Shown: positions 26,829-39,295 of the stretch, in pieces
Layout: the number at the start of each line of letters is the position of its first letter
Numbering within the stretch: position 1 is the stretch's first letter
Assembly: GCA_037039925.1 (NCBI GenBank)
Contig: JAXRKP010001109.1
Span: 85,001 to 149,000 of the forward strand
Length of the DNA: 64,000 bases
DNA from: Doris montereyensis
Lineage: Eukaryota > Mollusca > Gastropoda > Nudibranchia > Dorididae
Direction: 5' to 3'
Made by a program: the position numbers and the translations under genes
The notes under the pieces: generated by a model
Database searches by the model: none
What the model was told of the DNA's origin: nothing
Seen by the model: only the letters and a program-made list of their open reading frames with translations

Positions 26829-27159
26829 ACTGACATTGCCATGAAAAAAAAGAGCAGAGCGTTTTTAGGATAAAGGTATTTGACTGACGGGTAGATCTAG
26901 TTATATCAATGGGTAAAACATGAATAAATATAATATATATATATCTTTTTGAGTCACGAATTGAAAAATGAGTTTGAAAACAAAAGTTGTGTTAATTTAA
27001 AGAACACAATAGACAAAACAGTAGATACAACAAAGAGTGATCATATCTACCCCATTATTAATGAAAGTTATTTCGTTCTTCTCTTGGGTTGGGGGTATTT
27101 TTTTGGTTGCTGTTTTGGTTGGGGGTTTTGTAGACTGAAAATAAATGCCAAGATCAATA

Positions 27160-27348
27160 GACATAGATCTAATGTAGAACATAGATCATAGATCTAATGT
27201 AGAACATAGATCTAATGTAGAACATAGATCTAATGTAGAACATAGATCTAATGTAGAACATAGATCTAATGTAGAACATAGATCTAATGTAGAACATAGA
27301 TCTAATGTGTAGAACATATAGATCTAATGTAGAACATAGATCTAATGT
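27160..27348. repeat. 18-bp tandem repeat
   Basis: About ten copies of AGATCTAATGTAGAACAT; each unit carries a BglII-type AGATCT palindrome. Confidence 0.95.
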
Positions 27349-27778
27349 AGACTGAGTTTTTGAAGATCTCTTGCTTTTAAAATATTGCCAGAAACCAGAA
27401 TAGCAAGAAAGTGAAAAATGTCTTCAATTCCGTGAGTACACAAGAAGTTACAGTTACCTCATGAAGACAATAATCAAAGAGCGGAAAACGATTACAGGCG
27501 AGACAAACAAAAGTTTATACAAAAAATACCCTCTCAAGTGAATAATTAAAAAATTATGAAGAAGAAGAATAGAAATATGAATTGTTGCATATACGGATGG
27601 CGAGCATATTGTTACAACGTATGTGTAAGTGTCCCCAGAGAAGGCTTAATGTGGCCCTTGGAGGAAGAAAAAACAACAAAAAAAACCAATACAAAACTTC
27701 TACACACTGTGATAGTGAAAACTAAACAAAAAGCATACAACAGAAGAAAAAAAGAAAAAAAAAGTTAAGTCTAAAAAA

Positions 27779-27779
27779 A

Positions 27780-27813
<34 letters not shown>
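27779..27813. repeat. (CA)n microsatellite
   Basis: About 17 CA dinucleotides after an A run. Confidence 0.9.
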
Positions 27814-27815
<2 letters not shown>

Positions 27816-28377
27816 GAGATACACAAGTAAGTACTGCTGAACAATACCAAAAAATATTTTTAAAATTAAATCAAAACAAATAATATAATATTTAAAAAAA
27901 AAAAAGAAATATGAAAGAAATCAATGATAGCGATCCTTCTATAGTCAAATGTTTTTCAACAAGTTTAAAAGAAGAAAAAGAAAAGTAATAACTCTATTTG
28001 TACACAGAGACCAGTACACCAACTGCAAAGTGGATGAAAACAATAGAGTACTTTATTAGTCGACTGGCTTACCATTGACCGCACGTTCCAAGAGGCGTAG
28101 TACTTAGAAAGGAGAAAAAGTAAATTATTGCTGGTAATAGCAGTAAGTGGTGAGAGACCGAGGTGCTACACTTGGGTTGACTTGGGGGTTTTTGTTTTAC
28201 GGGAGCCGGTAGGTAGCCGGCTGGTCTATTTTTGGTAATGCTATATTTAGCTTCCTTGTCTTGACCTCTTTCCGTTAAGAAAGCTAACCTCGTAGCATAA
28301 CTCGCAATGAAGCAAAAAAGAACCGACTTCTTTTTTTTTGACAATGACAGAGCTGACACTCGATGAGGGGGACATGG

Positions 28378-28680
28378 TAAGTCAAGAGGCAAGGTGTCTG
28401 CCTCTAAACCAAAAGTTCATGGGTTCATGCCCAAAGAGGTTTTTTCAGGTACATTTCCCCCCCCCCCCCCGGTTCAGGTAGGTAGACGAGTACCTTGTCC
28501 CGTCCAAGATGAATGCTAAAAGGAGATCCTGTGTGCAGATTACAATGTTAAAGATCCCTTTGGCTGTTTACATAACAGGGCACACACATCCAAGATGAAC
28601 GCTAAAAGGATATCGTGTGCAGATTACGATGTTAAAGATCCCTTTGGCTGTTTACATAACAGGGCAGTCACGGCATAAAA
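28378..28680 (+). repeat. SINE-like family B, plus-strand copy with internal duplication
   Basis: The head AGGCAAGGTGTCTGCCTCT with B box GGGTTCATGCCC is on the plus strand. The body has GTTAAAGATCCCTTTGGCTG, the reverse complement of the body seen in minus-strand copies. A stretch of about 80 bp (AAGATGAATGCTAAAAGGA to CATAACAGGGCA) is repeated twice in tandem. Confidence 0.75.
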
Positions 28681-29894
28681 AATGTTAAAATCCAAGACAT
28701 CACCTTATTTGTGGATGTGGGTAACATCACGTATAGCCAAACAAAAAAGACATACAATGATGCAACGTGCTCCCATGTAGTCATTTTCTTCAACCACTGA
28801 CATTATGTCTCAGAAATTTAGTGACACCCTGTACGTGATGGCTGGTTTCCCAAAGAAAAAACCCAGATGCCAACTCCCCTCCTCCCCACAACACCCAACA
28901 CCCTCAGCAATTATACAACACCAGTTAGTCAAACTTACACAAAGGCTCGTTGTACACACATATCAAGACCAACATCCAAAAGCAAAGCAACTGTTGACGC
29001 TTCCACCTAGCAACAGTGTTAGTCAAATCTTCAAATAGCTTTACAAAGAAACAACAAAAGACACAAACACACATACATGTAAACGTACAGATACAACGAA
29101 GGTACTCACTCTCTCACTATCACTCTTTCGTTTTCTCTTGTCTGTCTGTCTGTCTGTCTATCTGTCTGTCTGTCTGTCTCTCTATCCCCACCCACTTCAC
29201 CCCACCCACTAGTACATCCCTGCAGTGCACAGTATTAGCATAATATCTTGGGACTTCTATGAAAACAATCAATTTTACAATAGGGTGTAATCATTTCTAC
29301 TGAGTTTTCTGTTTGCAAGAAATTATAGGAGCTACTGTTAATTAGGTAGAACATCTATCGATACATAATAATACGGTGTTAGTTGGACAGATTCGGGTTT
29401 GGTTAGTATGAAAGCCTTAACTATTTTGTTTGTTGATTTGCTCCCACAATGTAGATTCATTGGTAAGAAGAGTGAAAGGTAAAAAGAGAGAGAGAAAGAG
29501 AAAGATAGAGGCAATAAAAAATAGCTTTAAAAAGAAATAATAGTAGAGAAATATCCATTACAATGCCTTTGAAATGAGCAAACTTCATAATACAAACAAT
29601 ATCAACAACAAAATAAAAGTAGGAGCACGGAAAATGTGAATGCAGGCACAAGGTGACGTGCAAAGAAATATCTGTTACTGAAAGAGAGGAAGAAAGGAAG
29701 AAAAGTCGGCTTTAGGGGTGAATTGTGAACCAGATCAAAGGGGAAACCCCAAGGGTGAACAGAGGCGACCTAGAGATTGAGAGAAGATGAAAAGTGACCG
29801 CAAATGGAAATGGACACCAAAGAAAATATCATATCCCAAAACTGCTGAATTCAATTTCATGTTTTTAGAATTGTGTCCTACGGAGTCTTCTTTA

Positions 29895-30115
29895 GGTCAA
29901 ACAGCTTGAAAGACCAAGAAAGTCTTTCTTTCTTTCTTTTATTATAAGCTCCCATTCTACCTTCCGTGCATGGGTTCAGGAGAGTCTTGTTTAGGTCAAA
30001 TAGCTTGAAAGACCAGAAGAGTCTTGTGAAAGACCAGAGAGTTAGGTCAAAAGCTTGAAAGACCAGGAGAGTCTTGTTTAGGTCAAATAGCTTGAAAGAC
30101 CAGGAACTTGTTTAC
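29895..30115. repeat. 38-bp tandem repeat, partly broken
   Basis: Units of TTAGGTCAAATAGCTTGAAA then GACCAGGAGAGTCTTG. Some copies are truncated and interrupted. Confidence 0.85.
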
Positions 30116-30983
30116 AAATCTACCAGCTGTAAAAGAAACTTCTTGAAGGTGTAAAAAGTCTTGTTTTAGCTTGCAGAGTTGGCAAAGGCCTATCAAACCC
30201 TGGAACCTCATACAATTAGATCTATTATTCATGTCTAGCAAAGACTTAAAACTGAAAAAAACGAAAACTGATTTGATCTACTTGGCGGGATTAGTCATGA
30301 GTAGAAAGATTGAAAACCTGAACTACATCTACCACAACACAGTAGACAGTGATCTTGAGTTACTTGGTGAACAATTTCATAGAGGAGTCATAAGCTGAAA
30401 GATAGAGACATGAAAGAGTGGAAGGACAGAAGTTGGGCCTACCAGCAGTTCCCATTAATTATATCCGATGAAAAATACTAAAAATCAGGATCCATTTTCA
30501 AAAGCTTACGTCAATAATGAGCAAGAAAAGACAAGACATGAGCGTACATCATGCCCATTATAGTATTTTTGCATCCATATGATATTTACAACATACGAGA
30601 GAATATGACTAAAATTGTGACTTGATAAATAGACACAGAAACAGCGTAGCCATTGTGGTGACTTGATAAATAAACACACAAACAATAATTATGGTTGTAT
30701 TAGAAAGAACTAGTAAATAAGCCTGGTGTGACATCTATTAGTACAATATGGATAATTATTATTATTATTATTATGACAGATTGACAGACCCATACTAGAG
30801 GGCCAAGTTATGTTTGTAAAAAGGGTTTGTTGGTACAAAGTAATGGAATAGAATAGAATAGCATTGAATGGAATAGAATGGATGGGGAGGGGGGGGGAGG
30901 GACACATCCTACCTGGGACTGGTAATTGTTCTCCTGTTTGTCAGAATGGATGGAGAGGTAGAGGTAGAGGTAGAGAGGGTGGG

Positions 30984-30985
30984 GG

Positions 30986-31051
<66 letters not shown>
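30984..31051. repeat. (GT)n microsatellite
   Basis: About 32 GT dinucleotides. Confidence 0.95.
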
Positions 31052-31052
<1 letters not shown>

Positions 31053-31374
31053 ATATGGTCCAAAGATGGAACAGCTATGTGAACAGCTATGAAATAATCA
31101 TTCTCATGTAGTTCACATATTAGTTTTCCTCCAGGATTATGTGAACATTGTTTGATACATATAGATATATATATCAACAATAAGTGATAGTAAAGAGTAA
31201 GAGAAAAAAAAGCATGTGCAAAATAGGAATAAATGATTTCCTCCTGACTCTTCTTTTTCCTCTTTTTTCTTCTTAGTAATTGAGATGACCTCAATTCTTC
31301 AGTAATATTGCCAGTACACACATATGGCTTTGAATTCAAATTGCACAAAAATTTAGGTGAATGATTACAATGTG

Positions 31375-31556
31375 TGACTGAGGAAGGGGAATTTTTTTAT
31401 CTGAGGAAGGTGGGGGGAAGGTGGGGGGGTGGGATATTTTTTTCCTGAGGAAGGGGAATTTTTTTATCTGAGGAAGGGAAGGGAGTGTATTTTTTATCTG
31501 AGGAAGGGGGAAGGTGTATATTTTATCTGGGGGGGAGGGGGGGGTGTATATTTTTT
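31375..31556. repeat. TGAGGAAGGGGAATTTTTTATC tandem repeat
   Basis: About five copies of a G-rich unit followed by a T run, with length variation mainly in the G and T homopolymers. Confidence 0.85.
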
Positions 31557-32351
31557 ATGCCTTCCCACAATGGGATATTTCCTGCCATTTTTTCTTCTTT
31601 TTCTTTTTGGCATTGCTGAAGAAAGGATAAAAAAATCATCCTAAGGTTTCCACAATGCTGCTTTTTTTCTTTTCAAAGAGAATTATTTTTACATGAACTG
31701 AAGATTAAATGGCTCTGACTTCAATATTTCCCATTCAGAAAACCCTTTTATAAAATAATACAGTACATTAGAAAAAAGGCTTTCATCATTATTATTATCA
31801 TCATTATGATAGCTTGGCAATAATCATCACATGAATCTTCATTATTTTGATCACGCATTCACTTTCCTTTTATTTCATGATCTGTCATCTCATTCTCATT
31901 CTTTTCATGATCATTTTTTATCCAAATCAATCTTTTTTCTTTTCTTTTTTTAGTTCCAGTCTTTTTTTGTCATTTTTTTTCTAATTTTGTTCTTTTAATT
32001 ATAACGTTTTTTCTTATGTCATTTCATCACAGTAAAAAACCAGCCAGTGAAAGCAGATAATCTTCAATCCATAAATTATTATTAAGGTTATAATTTACAC
32101 ATGAAAGAGACAAGGTAACAAAAACCAAATGAAAATATACTATGAATTCATATATAAATAATATATAAAGACAGACTTATTTTGAGTTATTGAAGTAAAC
32201 AGACATTTAAAACCATTTATAAGCCGCAGAGATTTGACACCAGAAATTCAAGTTGTGACATGGAAGAATTTATCAAAGAATGAGTAATACCGTAATAGAC
32301 AAGAACAAAGGAACAGCAACAGGCTTGGGTGTGCTTGTTTGCTTGTTTGTT

Positions 32352-32470
32352 TCTGGGTTTAATTGAAATTGACCCCATCCACCAGCTGTGGTGGTCTCAG
32401 GGTTAATCAAGTGGAAACAGGAAAACACGTGTTAAAGAGGTCAAAGGAAAGAAGAAAGGTCGACCTACAG
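32352..32470 (-). repeat. SINE-like family B, fragment
   Basis: TTTAATTGAAATTGACCCC, ATCCACC, GTGGTCTCAGGG, AAGTGGAAACAGG and GGAAAGAAGAAAGG in family order. Confidence 0.75.
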
Positions 32471-33415
32471 ATTTGGGGTCAAACAGAACTTAAAAAGTCA
32501 AATTAGATTATGCAATAAACAATAATTTGAGACACAATTTCTACCCTCAACATTACATTCAATCCAGGCTTACAACAACATTGTATTATAAACAATGCTT
32601 TTAAACATTTTAGAAACCAATGGAGCGAGACAGACAGGACCAACAGTAGACCAAGACAAGACAAGACAATACAATGCCATACAGCCTCCATACACATACA
32701 TACACACACACACATACACACAATTTTGCATATAGACATATAAACGCACAAACATACAGAGATGACATTGATTTCAGGACAAGGTTCAATGAGAAACAAT
32801 TTGACAATGAATCAACTTCACACAGTTGAGGGGTATTCTCAGTTCAGGCAAAGAGAGAGAAAGAGGGACAGAGATAGATGTTCCTAGGGATGGGAGGAAA
32901 ACATTTTAAACACATGAGATGACACTTACATCTCCAAAACAATTAAATGACACATGCTTTCAAGAGCATCTACATAACCTCAATGCATTACAAGTACAAC
33001 ATCAACAGAAAATAATCAAAAGAAACACAAACAGGCGCACAGAAAAAGGAGCGAAAACAAAAACGAAATTCTATCGCCCGTCATCTTTAGATGAATGGTT
33101 TTGATGCGATGCATCCAACACTTTGTGAAGACACATGCTTTTCATAGAAACAGCGTTACACTCTCTAGAACACACACAGCAACACATACGCAGTATAAAA
33201 AACACACACAGCAACATACACAATAAAAACACACAAAGTGTTCATGACAAACAAGAAGAAGAAAAAAACCCAACCAAAAACAACCCCAAATCAAATCTCT
33301 CACTTCATCAAATCTGTCATACACACAAACGCACGCTCGCTATCCATCCACAAGCAAAACGCCAACACTAACGCCTATGAACGAACGTTGTCGTCATCTA
33401 AAGATGCAAACTGAC

Positions 33416-33559
33416 CTGCTGTTGGGAGGACGCTGGGTTGGTCAAGTTCTGGCACGCCATCTGGATGGCTTGGTTGGCGCGGGCAAAATGCGACTGGTCC
33501 ACTACACCTGGCCGGCCAGGCTCAGAGGCTGGGTCGGAGATGCCCACCAGGTAGGCGGA
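33416..33559 (-). CDS. TLN: Talin exon: start of inserted rod domain R8
   Basis: 48 clean codons: SAYLVGISDPASEPGRPG, then VVDQSHFARANQAIQMACQ. Human has AAYLVGVSDPNSQAGQQG and FARANQAIQMACQ. R8 is a four-helix bundle inserted in R7 that binds LD-motif partners such as RIAM and DLC1 (family knowledge). Acceptor CACAG, donor GTCAG. The next exon lies about 13.9 kb downstream. Confidence 0.97.
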
Positions 33560-33634
33560 CTGTGGAAATAAAGTAGAAGTAAAAACACAAGTTGAGTGAA
33601 ATCCTCAGTGTAAGCTTTGTTTTGTTCGTTTTTT

Positions 33635-33912
33635 GTTTCATTGCAATTTATCACTCCCCCCACCATATGCAGTGATCTCATGGTGAATTATAATTATATC
33701 AAAGAAAACCAGAGACAACAAAACAAAAAAGAAACGTAAGAAACAGAAACACTGAGGACTGAGTAAATAAGTCAAAAAGTTGAAATCAACAGTGTTGTGG
33801 TTTGTTAGTTTGCTTCCTTGCAATTTACCTACTCCATCATATGGTGAATCAAGGGGAAACGGCAAATTTAAACACAGATGAATAAGTGAAAGGAGACAAG
33901 ACAAACCTACTC
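33635..33912 (-). repeat. SINE-like family B, two fragments in tandem
   Basis: Two cores (CACCATATGCAGTGATCTC at about 33,660 and TCCATCATATGGTGAATCAA at about 33,832) lie in the same orientation between two R7/R8 exons. Confidence 0.65.
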
Positions 33913-34060
33913 AAAAAACCCAGACACAACAAAACAACAACAAAAAAAAAAGAGAAAGAAAAAAAAATGACGAAGAAAACAGAATGCAAGAAGAAGTTTG
34001 CATTACTTGGAGATCAACAGGACTTTTAATGTTGGCACGACTCTCAAGATGTACACTCAC

Positions 34061-34183
34061 CTGTACGGAGGCCTCTGTTAAGCCACAGACGGAATTGGCA
34101 AAGTTACGCACAGACGTACAGAACTCCTCCATGTCTCCCAGCTTAGCATGATTGGAGATGCCAGTCATAGCATCGGCCAAGTC
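34061..34183 (-). CDS. TLN: Talin exon: rod domain R7
   Basis: 41 clean codons: DLADAMTGISNHAKLGDM, then FANSVCGLTEASVQ. Human has LGEAMTGISQNAKNGNL and KALCGFTEAAAQ. Acceptor TGCAG, donor GTGAG. Confidence 0.97.
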
Positions 34184-34680
34184 CTGCAACACAATTTATT
34201 TAGACGGGATTTGTTTAGTCATCTCTGCTTGATTTTTCTGTTTGTTTTACTTTTGATATCATTTTTTGAAATATTACTATTGATAAAATAACAAGAGTAA
34301 CTTCAAGCGCTTGAAATAGCTTTGCCCCTTGTGATCACTATGATCTAGGAAGTCTAAAATACATGTATATCAGTCATGCTTTGTTTCAAAATAAAACAAA
34401 AAATAAAAAACAATTCTTATCCTTGTTTCAAACTTTATTTTCCCACATGCCCCAGGAAATGATAAAGTAATTCAATTAACCAATTTCCTACCCCTCACCC
34501 CTACCCCTACCCCTATATCCAAACATTCTTTCTATCAGTCACACTCTGCTCCCCACACACACACACACACATACACACACAAACAAATCATGTCTTCAAG
34601 GAGAGTTTCCCCTTCTACAACTTGTCACTTCCCCCCTAAAACCTCCATACCCAAAGAGGGCGAAATCTCCACACACTCAC

Positions 34681-34770
34681 CTTGGATTTCTCAGTGACGG
34701 ACTGAAGGGTCTCAAAGTAACTGAGGTCATTGACTGGCTCATTGGCATTGTCTAACATGCTCTGCATCAT
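34681..34770 (-). CDS. TLN: Talin exon: rod domain R7
   Basis: 30 clean codons: MMQSMLDNANEPVNDLSYF and ETLQSVTEKSK, matching human NPVQPINDMSYF and CLDSVMENSK. R7 binds KANK proteins in vertebrates (family knowledge). Acceptor TCCAG, donor GTGAG. Confidence 0.96.
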
Positions 34771-35905
34771 CTGGAAACACGACACAACAATGAAACAGGA
34801 GATGTGAAAGCCAAGGGAAAGGTAAGCATTGGAAACGAGTAATGTATTAGCTGTCATAAAAAAGTACAGCGGTCTCTCGTCTCCACCTAAGAGACTTGTC
34901 TTCAGGAGACAACGAAACACAGCTCTTAGGTGGACAATCTCTTCGATGAAACCTGAACCCATGGGGGCGTAGCCTAGATAATAATTACTTAATGTTTGTT
35001 GGTTAAGACCTCAAAGACTAGAGCTTAGACTCAAATCAAACGGAACAGGATCTCGTAGAAAGATAAGAAGAATGAAGCAGCGTCTATTTCTAGACATTTT
35101 TGTTCCTCTTCTCTTTTCTACTAACCAAAACAGTAGGTAGTCGTTACATCAGACAATAAGGCCTGATTCAGTTTCAATCCAGACCCTCATTAGTTCTATA
35201 TCAGTGAAAACATGCTTCCAGTTCGTATCACTTATGGCCGTGCCTTTGATCTGGTCAAGACGTTTCAATGACAGCTACCACTCTGCAGACGTCATGTACC
35301 GAACTGTAGGGGTTAGGAGCGGCTAATGGAGATTCTGTATTTTCTAGGCCTACAATTACTCTTTCTATATTCAGTTCTCACAACATTCAGAATTAAGTCA
35401 CTAATCGTCTCAAAAACATATCCACGGTGAAAGTCTCAAACCGTGTAAGTCTAAAATTAGTAACACATTTTTTTTTGCTTTTTTATCATTAGGAAGCCCC
35501 TATGCTTCGTCTAGTTAGGATTCTGTGGTACAAGAACCAAAAGAAACCCGTATAATAACCATATGAGCAATCCATGTATCCCTATTGAGTCTAGTTTTTG
35601 ACACTTACTAACGTGTATGTCGTGTATCTTTTTCTTTTTTTTCTCTCACAACATCCAAAACGGTTTGTGACTTTCACCGTCGGTATGTGTAATAAATTTC
35701 TCCTTTTGTGTACAACACTTGAATCATATTCACAATATGAATATTAATGTGTTTTTCATATTTACATTTATGTCTTGTTTATAGACAGTTCAAAGTGAAA
35801 TTTCTTAAAATCGGAATTCACAGACATAGAACAGTTGTAAACTGGGATGATGATATAATACTTCTGAGTTAAAAATAATTATCCAACATTGCAGTGTAAG
35901 CATAC
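34771..35905 (-). other. Talin intron, nothing recognised
   Basis: About 1.1 kb of AT-rich sequence between R7 exons, without a recognised repeat family or conserved frame. Confidence 0.8.
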
Positions 35906-35999
35906 CTGGATCTGTCTGAGGGCATTGTCGCACTCTTTCTGTCCAGGCGCTGACTGGGTACAGATGTTGAACAGGTGATTGATGCTCTCTGTCACGGCC
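35906..35999 (-). CDS. TLN: Talin exon: R6-R7 junction
   Basis: AVTESINHLFNICTQ, then SAPGQKECDNALRQIQ. Human has AVTDSINQLITMCTQ and QAPGQKECDNALREL. 94 nt, enters in phase 2, no indel. Acceptor GTAG, donor GTATG. Confidence 0.97.
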
Positions 36000-36082
36000 C
36001 TACAGGTGAGATGAAAGGGAGAGGAAAAACTGGTGAACTGAGAGATATGTTCCATGAATGATATCCATTTCACTTGTCTTAT

Positions 36083-36190
36083 TGCTATTTACCGCCTAAA
36101 CCATATGCAGTGATTTATAAGGATGAACAAAGAGGAAATAGCAAGATGATAAAAAGTGAATGGAAAGAAGTAGGACCTGGCAGAATAGCC
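36083..36190 (-). repeat. SINE-like family B, fragment
   Basis: AAACCATATGCAGTGATTTA, AAGAGGAAATAGCAAGATGA and GGAAAGAAGTAGGACC match family B. Confidence 0.75.
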
Positions 36191-36235
36191 ATCGAACAAC
36201 CACCGGAGAGAAGTGATCTGTAAGTAGACAGACAG

Positions 36236-36775
<540 letters not shown>

Positions 36776-36864
36776 GCTACACAAAGAGAAAGAGAGAAGT
36801 GAATGACAGCGGTATCCAATAGCTGACTAGAATGCTATTACTACACACACAAGAGTCTCCATAC

Positions 36865-37062
36865 CTGGCTGCCTGTGCCAACAGGTTCCTGGCATTGGGG
36901 GCATTGGGGTCGGCAGACACGGGACTTGGCGGCCACCAGGAGCTTGCTGGACACCATGGACACGCTCTTCAGGCCTCCCACAATCTGGTTCTGGGTCTCC
37001 ACATCCTTGGACAGTCCGGCCATGGTCAGCCCCGTGTGGACAAACTCGTCGCGTAGTTGTGG
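36865..37062 (-). CDS. TLN: Talin exon: rod domain R6, two apparent indels
   Basis: QLRDEFVHTGLTMAGL, then GGLKSVSMVSSKLLVAAK, then VSADPNAPNARNLLAQAA in a shifted frame. Human has SNLKGISMSSSKLLLAAK and STDPAAPNLKSQLAAAAR. Read straight from its neighbour's phase the exon hits TGA. One base is missing near the start (about 37,055-37,062) and one is extra in CCC (plus-strand GGG at 36,921-36,923). The total of 198 nt therefore looks normal. Confidence 0.92.
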
Positions 37063-37175
37063 CTGTGGATGAGGATGACGACATTGTCCAATCAGTAAAA
37101 TCTTTCATTCACATCATCAAATCATTTAACAACATACGAAACGCACGCCAAAAAAAATAAAATATGACAAACGAA

Positions 37176-37278
37176 AAAGTTTGTTGAAGATCCTTGAGGC
37201 CCATAGAGCCGGTCGGAGTTAATCCTGGTTTCTGTATCGTGAGGCAGAACCGTGACAATCACCTCCTGCTTATCAAGC
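37176..37278 (-). repeat. SINE-like family A, 3' fragment
   Basis: GATCCTTGAGGCCCATAGAGCC, GAGGCAGAACCGTGACAATCA and CCTCCTG follow the family A end. No head is present. Confidence 0.7.
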
Positions 37279-37308
37279 GTACGTAAACATAATGTTCGCC
37301 CCAATTAC

Positions 37309-37452
37309 CTGTAGCGAGTAGAAGCAGAGGCCAGTTGCTGAGTTGTCCCCCTTGACGATGTGACAATGTCGCTGGCAGCTTGGTTCAAATTGACAGCCGT
37401 CTGGTTCATATCACTCTGTACGTCGGGGGTAAGCTTTGCCGGTGGGTGGAAA
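37309..37452 (-). CDS. TLN: Talin exon: rod domain R6
   Basis: Frame FHPPAKLTPDVQSDMNQT, then VNLNQAASDIVTSSRGTT and QQLASASTRY. Human talin has AGLNQAATELVQASRGTP. 144 nt, phase 2 in and out. Acceptor ATCAG, donor GTAAT. Confidence 0.94.
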
Positions 37453-37628
37453 CTGATATGCCGGGAAGAAAGAATACAGGAGAAACGTTGATGTTAAAAG
37501 TATTTCTTTGAACACTGTTACCTAAATAGACCAATAGGGATACCGAATATGTCATTGCTCATAGAAATTTCTACAGTGCTACAAGGCCCTGAATAGAGCC
37601 AAAGAGTATACAATCTCATAACACTCAC

Positions 37629-37750
37629 CCTAGGGGTTGGCCAGGGTTCTGTGAACTTTGGGTAATGAGACGGATCGCGTTATCAATGTCCCGCTGACCG
37701 GGAAGACAATTGACGCAGTTGTTGAGAGCTGTGGATACAGCCTTTGCAAC
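37629..37750 (-). CDS. TLN: Talin exon: start of rod domain R6
   Basis: VAKAVSTALNNCVNCLPGQ, then RDIDNAIRLITQSSQ. The NCVNCLPGQRD motif matches human RCVSCLPGQRD. Phase 0 in, phase 2 out, 122 nt, no indel. Acceptor CACAG, donor GTGAG. Confidence 0.97.
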
Positions 37751-38409
37751 CTGTGGGCAACAAATTGGACAGAAAGACTTGTAAAAAAAACATTCAATCA
37801 AAGAGAAAAAACATTCAATCAAAGCTTCTTTAAAAATCGATTTAATTTGGCGGGGGTTTTTTTTTTATTATCTTTAAATAAAACAGTCTGAATGGGTTTT
37901 TAAAACAAACACTTATAAATGCCAATGCACAAAAATAGAACTTTAGAAGACTGATAAAAAATGTAAATAAAATTAAAACAAATTTAAATAATAGCTTTCT
38001 CAATATTGGCATACAAAACTCAAATTACTTACGGCTAGACAATATAGACATGTGTTGTTCAGCAACAGGAAAGGTTGTGATAAATGGTGTAAACATTTGA
38101 AGTGTATTTCAAGCAAACTGCATCCTATGTTATATTAGATAGAATGCATGAATGTGAATTGTATTTGTAACGTGACAATACAACTGTCTACCATCGAGTG
38201 AATTTTTCCATTTGCCTTTCCCTCACTTACTCCCTTTGTGTGCCTATTCTAGTTGTGTTTTAATGTTTAGTTAGAAATATATTTGCAGCTTTGTAAAATT
38301 GTATCATGTGACCAAGTCGTTGTCTCATCTGAGATCAATACAATTATCTTATCTTATCTTATCCTACACCTGTTCGTCTGTAGCTAGGCAGTGCCAGCCA
38401 GTCCCCTAC

Positions 38410-38524
38410 CTGGTTGAGTCTCTGTTGATTTTCAGGGTTCATGGGGTCATTCATGGCGTTCTTCCGCTTCTTCCAGAAGACGGATGGACTGGTTGACTAC
38501 GTCGTTGGCATTGTCAATGATAGC
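38410..38524 (-). CDS. TLN: Talin exon: rod domain R5
   Basis: It encodes AIIDNANDVVNQSIRLLEEA and, after a frame change, KNAMNDPMNPENQQRLNQ. Removing one G of GG (plus-strand CC near 38,464) joins them and avoids a TGA. Vertebrates have DPESQQRLAQ at the end. 115 nt against 114 expected. Donor GTAGGG. Confidence 0.92.
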
Positions 38525-38699
38525 CTGTCGGGTCTGGGGTTGATAGAGGAAGACGTTGATTTAGTTGCAAGAGGAATAAAACGCATAAAGTTCAACTCTT
38601 ATCTAATGCTAGCAATAGAAATTTTTAACCATTGATTCAATAAACCATACAATTGACTGACAATTTTCAAAGGTATACTCATGTTTCGAGAATTTACTT

Positions 38700-38825
38700 C
38701 TGGGATTCAGTTAAATTTATCCTGTCCACTACATTCAGTGACCTCAGGGTGAATTCAGATGAAGCAGGAAGCAGGAAGATGAAAGAAAGTAAAAGAAAGA
38801 GGTAAGACCTACCAGTACCACTCAT
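38700..38825 (-). repeat. SINE-like family B, fragment
   Basis: AAATTTATCCTGTCCACTAC, GTGACCTCAGGGTGAATTCA and GACCTACCAGTACCACTCA match the family. Confidence 0.75.
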
Positions 38826-38989
38826 CAGAGAACTTCAATTGACTCTCATCATAAAAAACAATTTGCAAGACTTCATTTCATATTATCTCTCAAATGTATC
38901 TTTATGAACCAGAGTTTATGAGGAGCTGAAAACTGAAATTACAATCATGCATCGTTTCTCAGAGAATTCGCTTCTTCACTTTCCTAAAA

Positions 38990-39115
38990 TTTCCCCCGCC
39001 CCATCATTACATCATTACACGTCTTGACCTCTCGGGGCGTTGAGAGGAAAACAACAAAACAAAAAGATGTAAGCGAAGAGTGAAAGGAAAGAAGTAGGAC
39101 CTACCAGTAACCCTC
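38990..39115 (-). repeat. SINE-like family B, diverged fragment
   Basis: AAATTTCCCCCGCCCC, GACCTCTCGGGG, then GAAAGGAAAGAAGTAGGACC and TACCAGTA. It lies about 35 bases from a talin exon donor. Confidence 0.65.
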
Positions 39116-39148
39116 TCTCAATTGCACAAAGAAATCAAAGCAACTCAC

Positions 39149-39253
39149 CTGGTGGTCGTCTGTGGTGGCCGCTACGCCTCGGACAGCGTTGACCAGCACC
39201 TTGAGGGCCCCAACCGTGTCCCTGGCAGCAATACCGACATAGTCTTCATTACC
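39149..39253 (-). CDS. TLN: Talin exon: rod domain R5
   Basis: 35 clean codons: GNEDYVGIAARDTVGALK, then VNAVRGVAATTDDHQ. Human talin has GNENYAGIAARDVAGGLR. Acceptor CTCAG, donor GTGAG. A long CA-rich minisatellite begins only about 40 bases upstream in the transcript sense. Confidence 0.97.
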
Positions 39254-39295
39254 CTGAGACGGAACACAGCTAGACTTGGACACCAACATACGCGT

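Larger units (their letters stand above)
19571..33415 (-). other. Long talin intron within R8, about 13.9 kb
   Basis: The flanking exons join directly (QQQ to VLSA), so no talin exon is missing here. Apart from the listed repeats I see no conserved frame, tRNA or nested gene. The short open frames at 23.0-23.3, 24.3-24.8 and 28.1-28.4 kb have no recognisable motif. Confidence 0.8.

Noticed and set aside
34490..34520. Telomere-like CCCCTACCCCTA run
   Set aside because: Only three short copies inside a talin intron; no longer array and no chromosome-end context.
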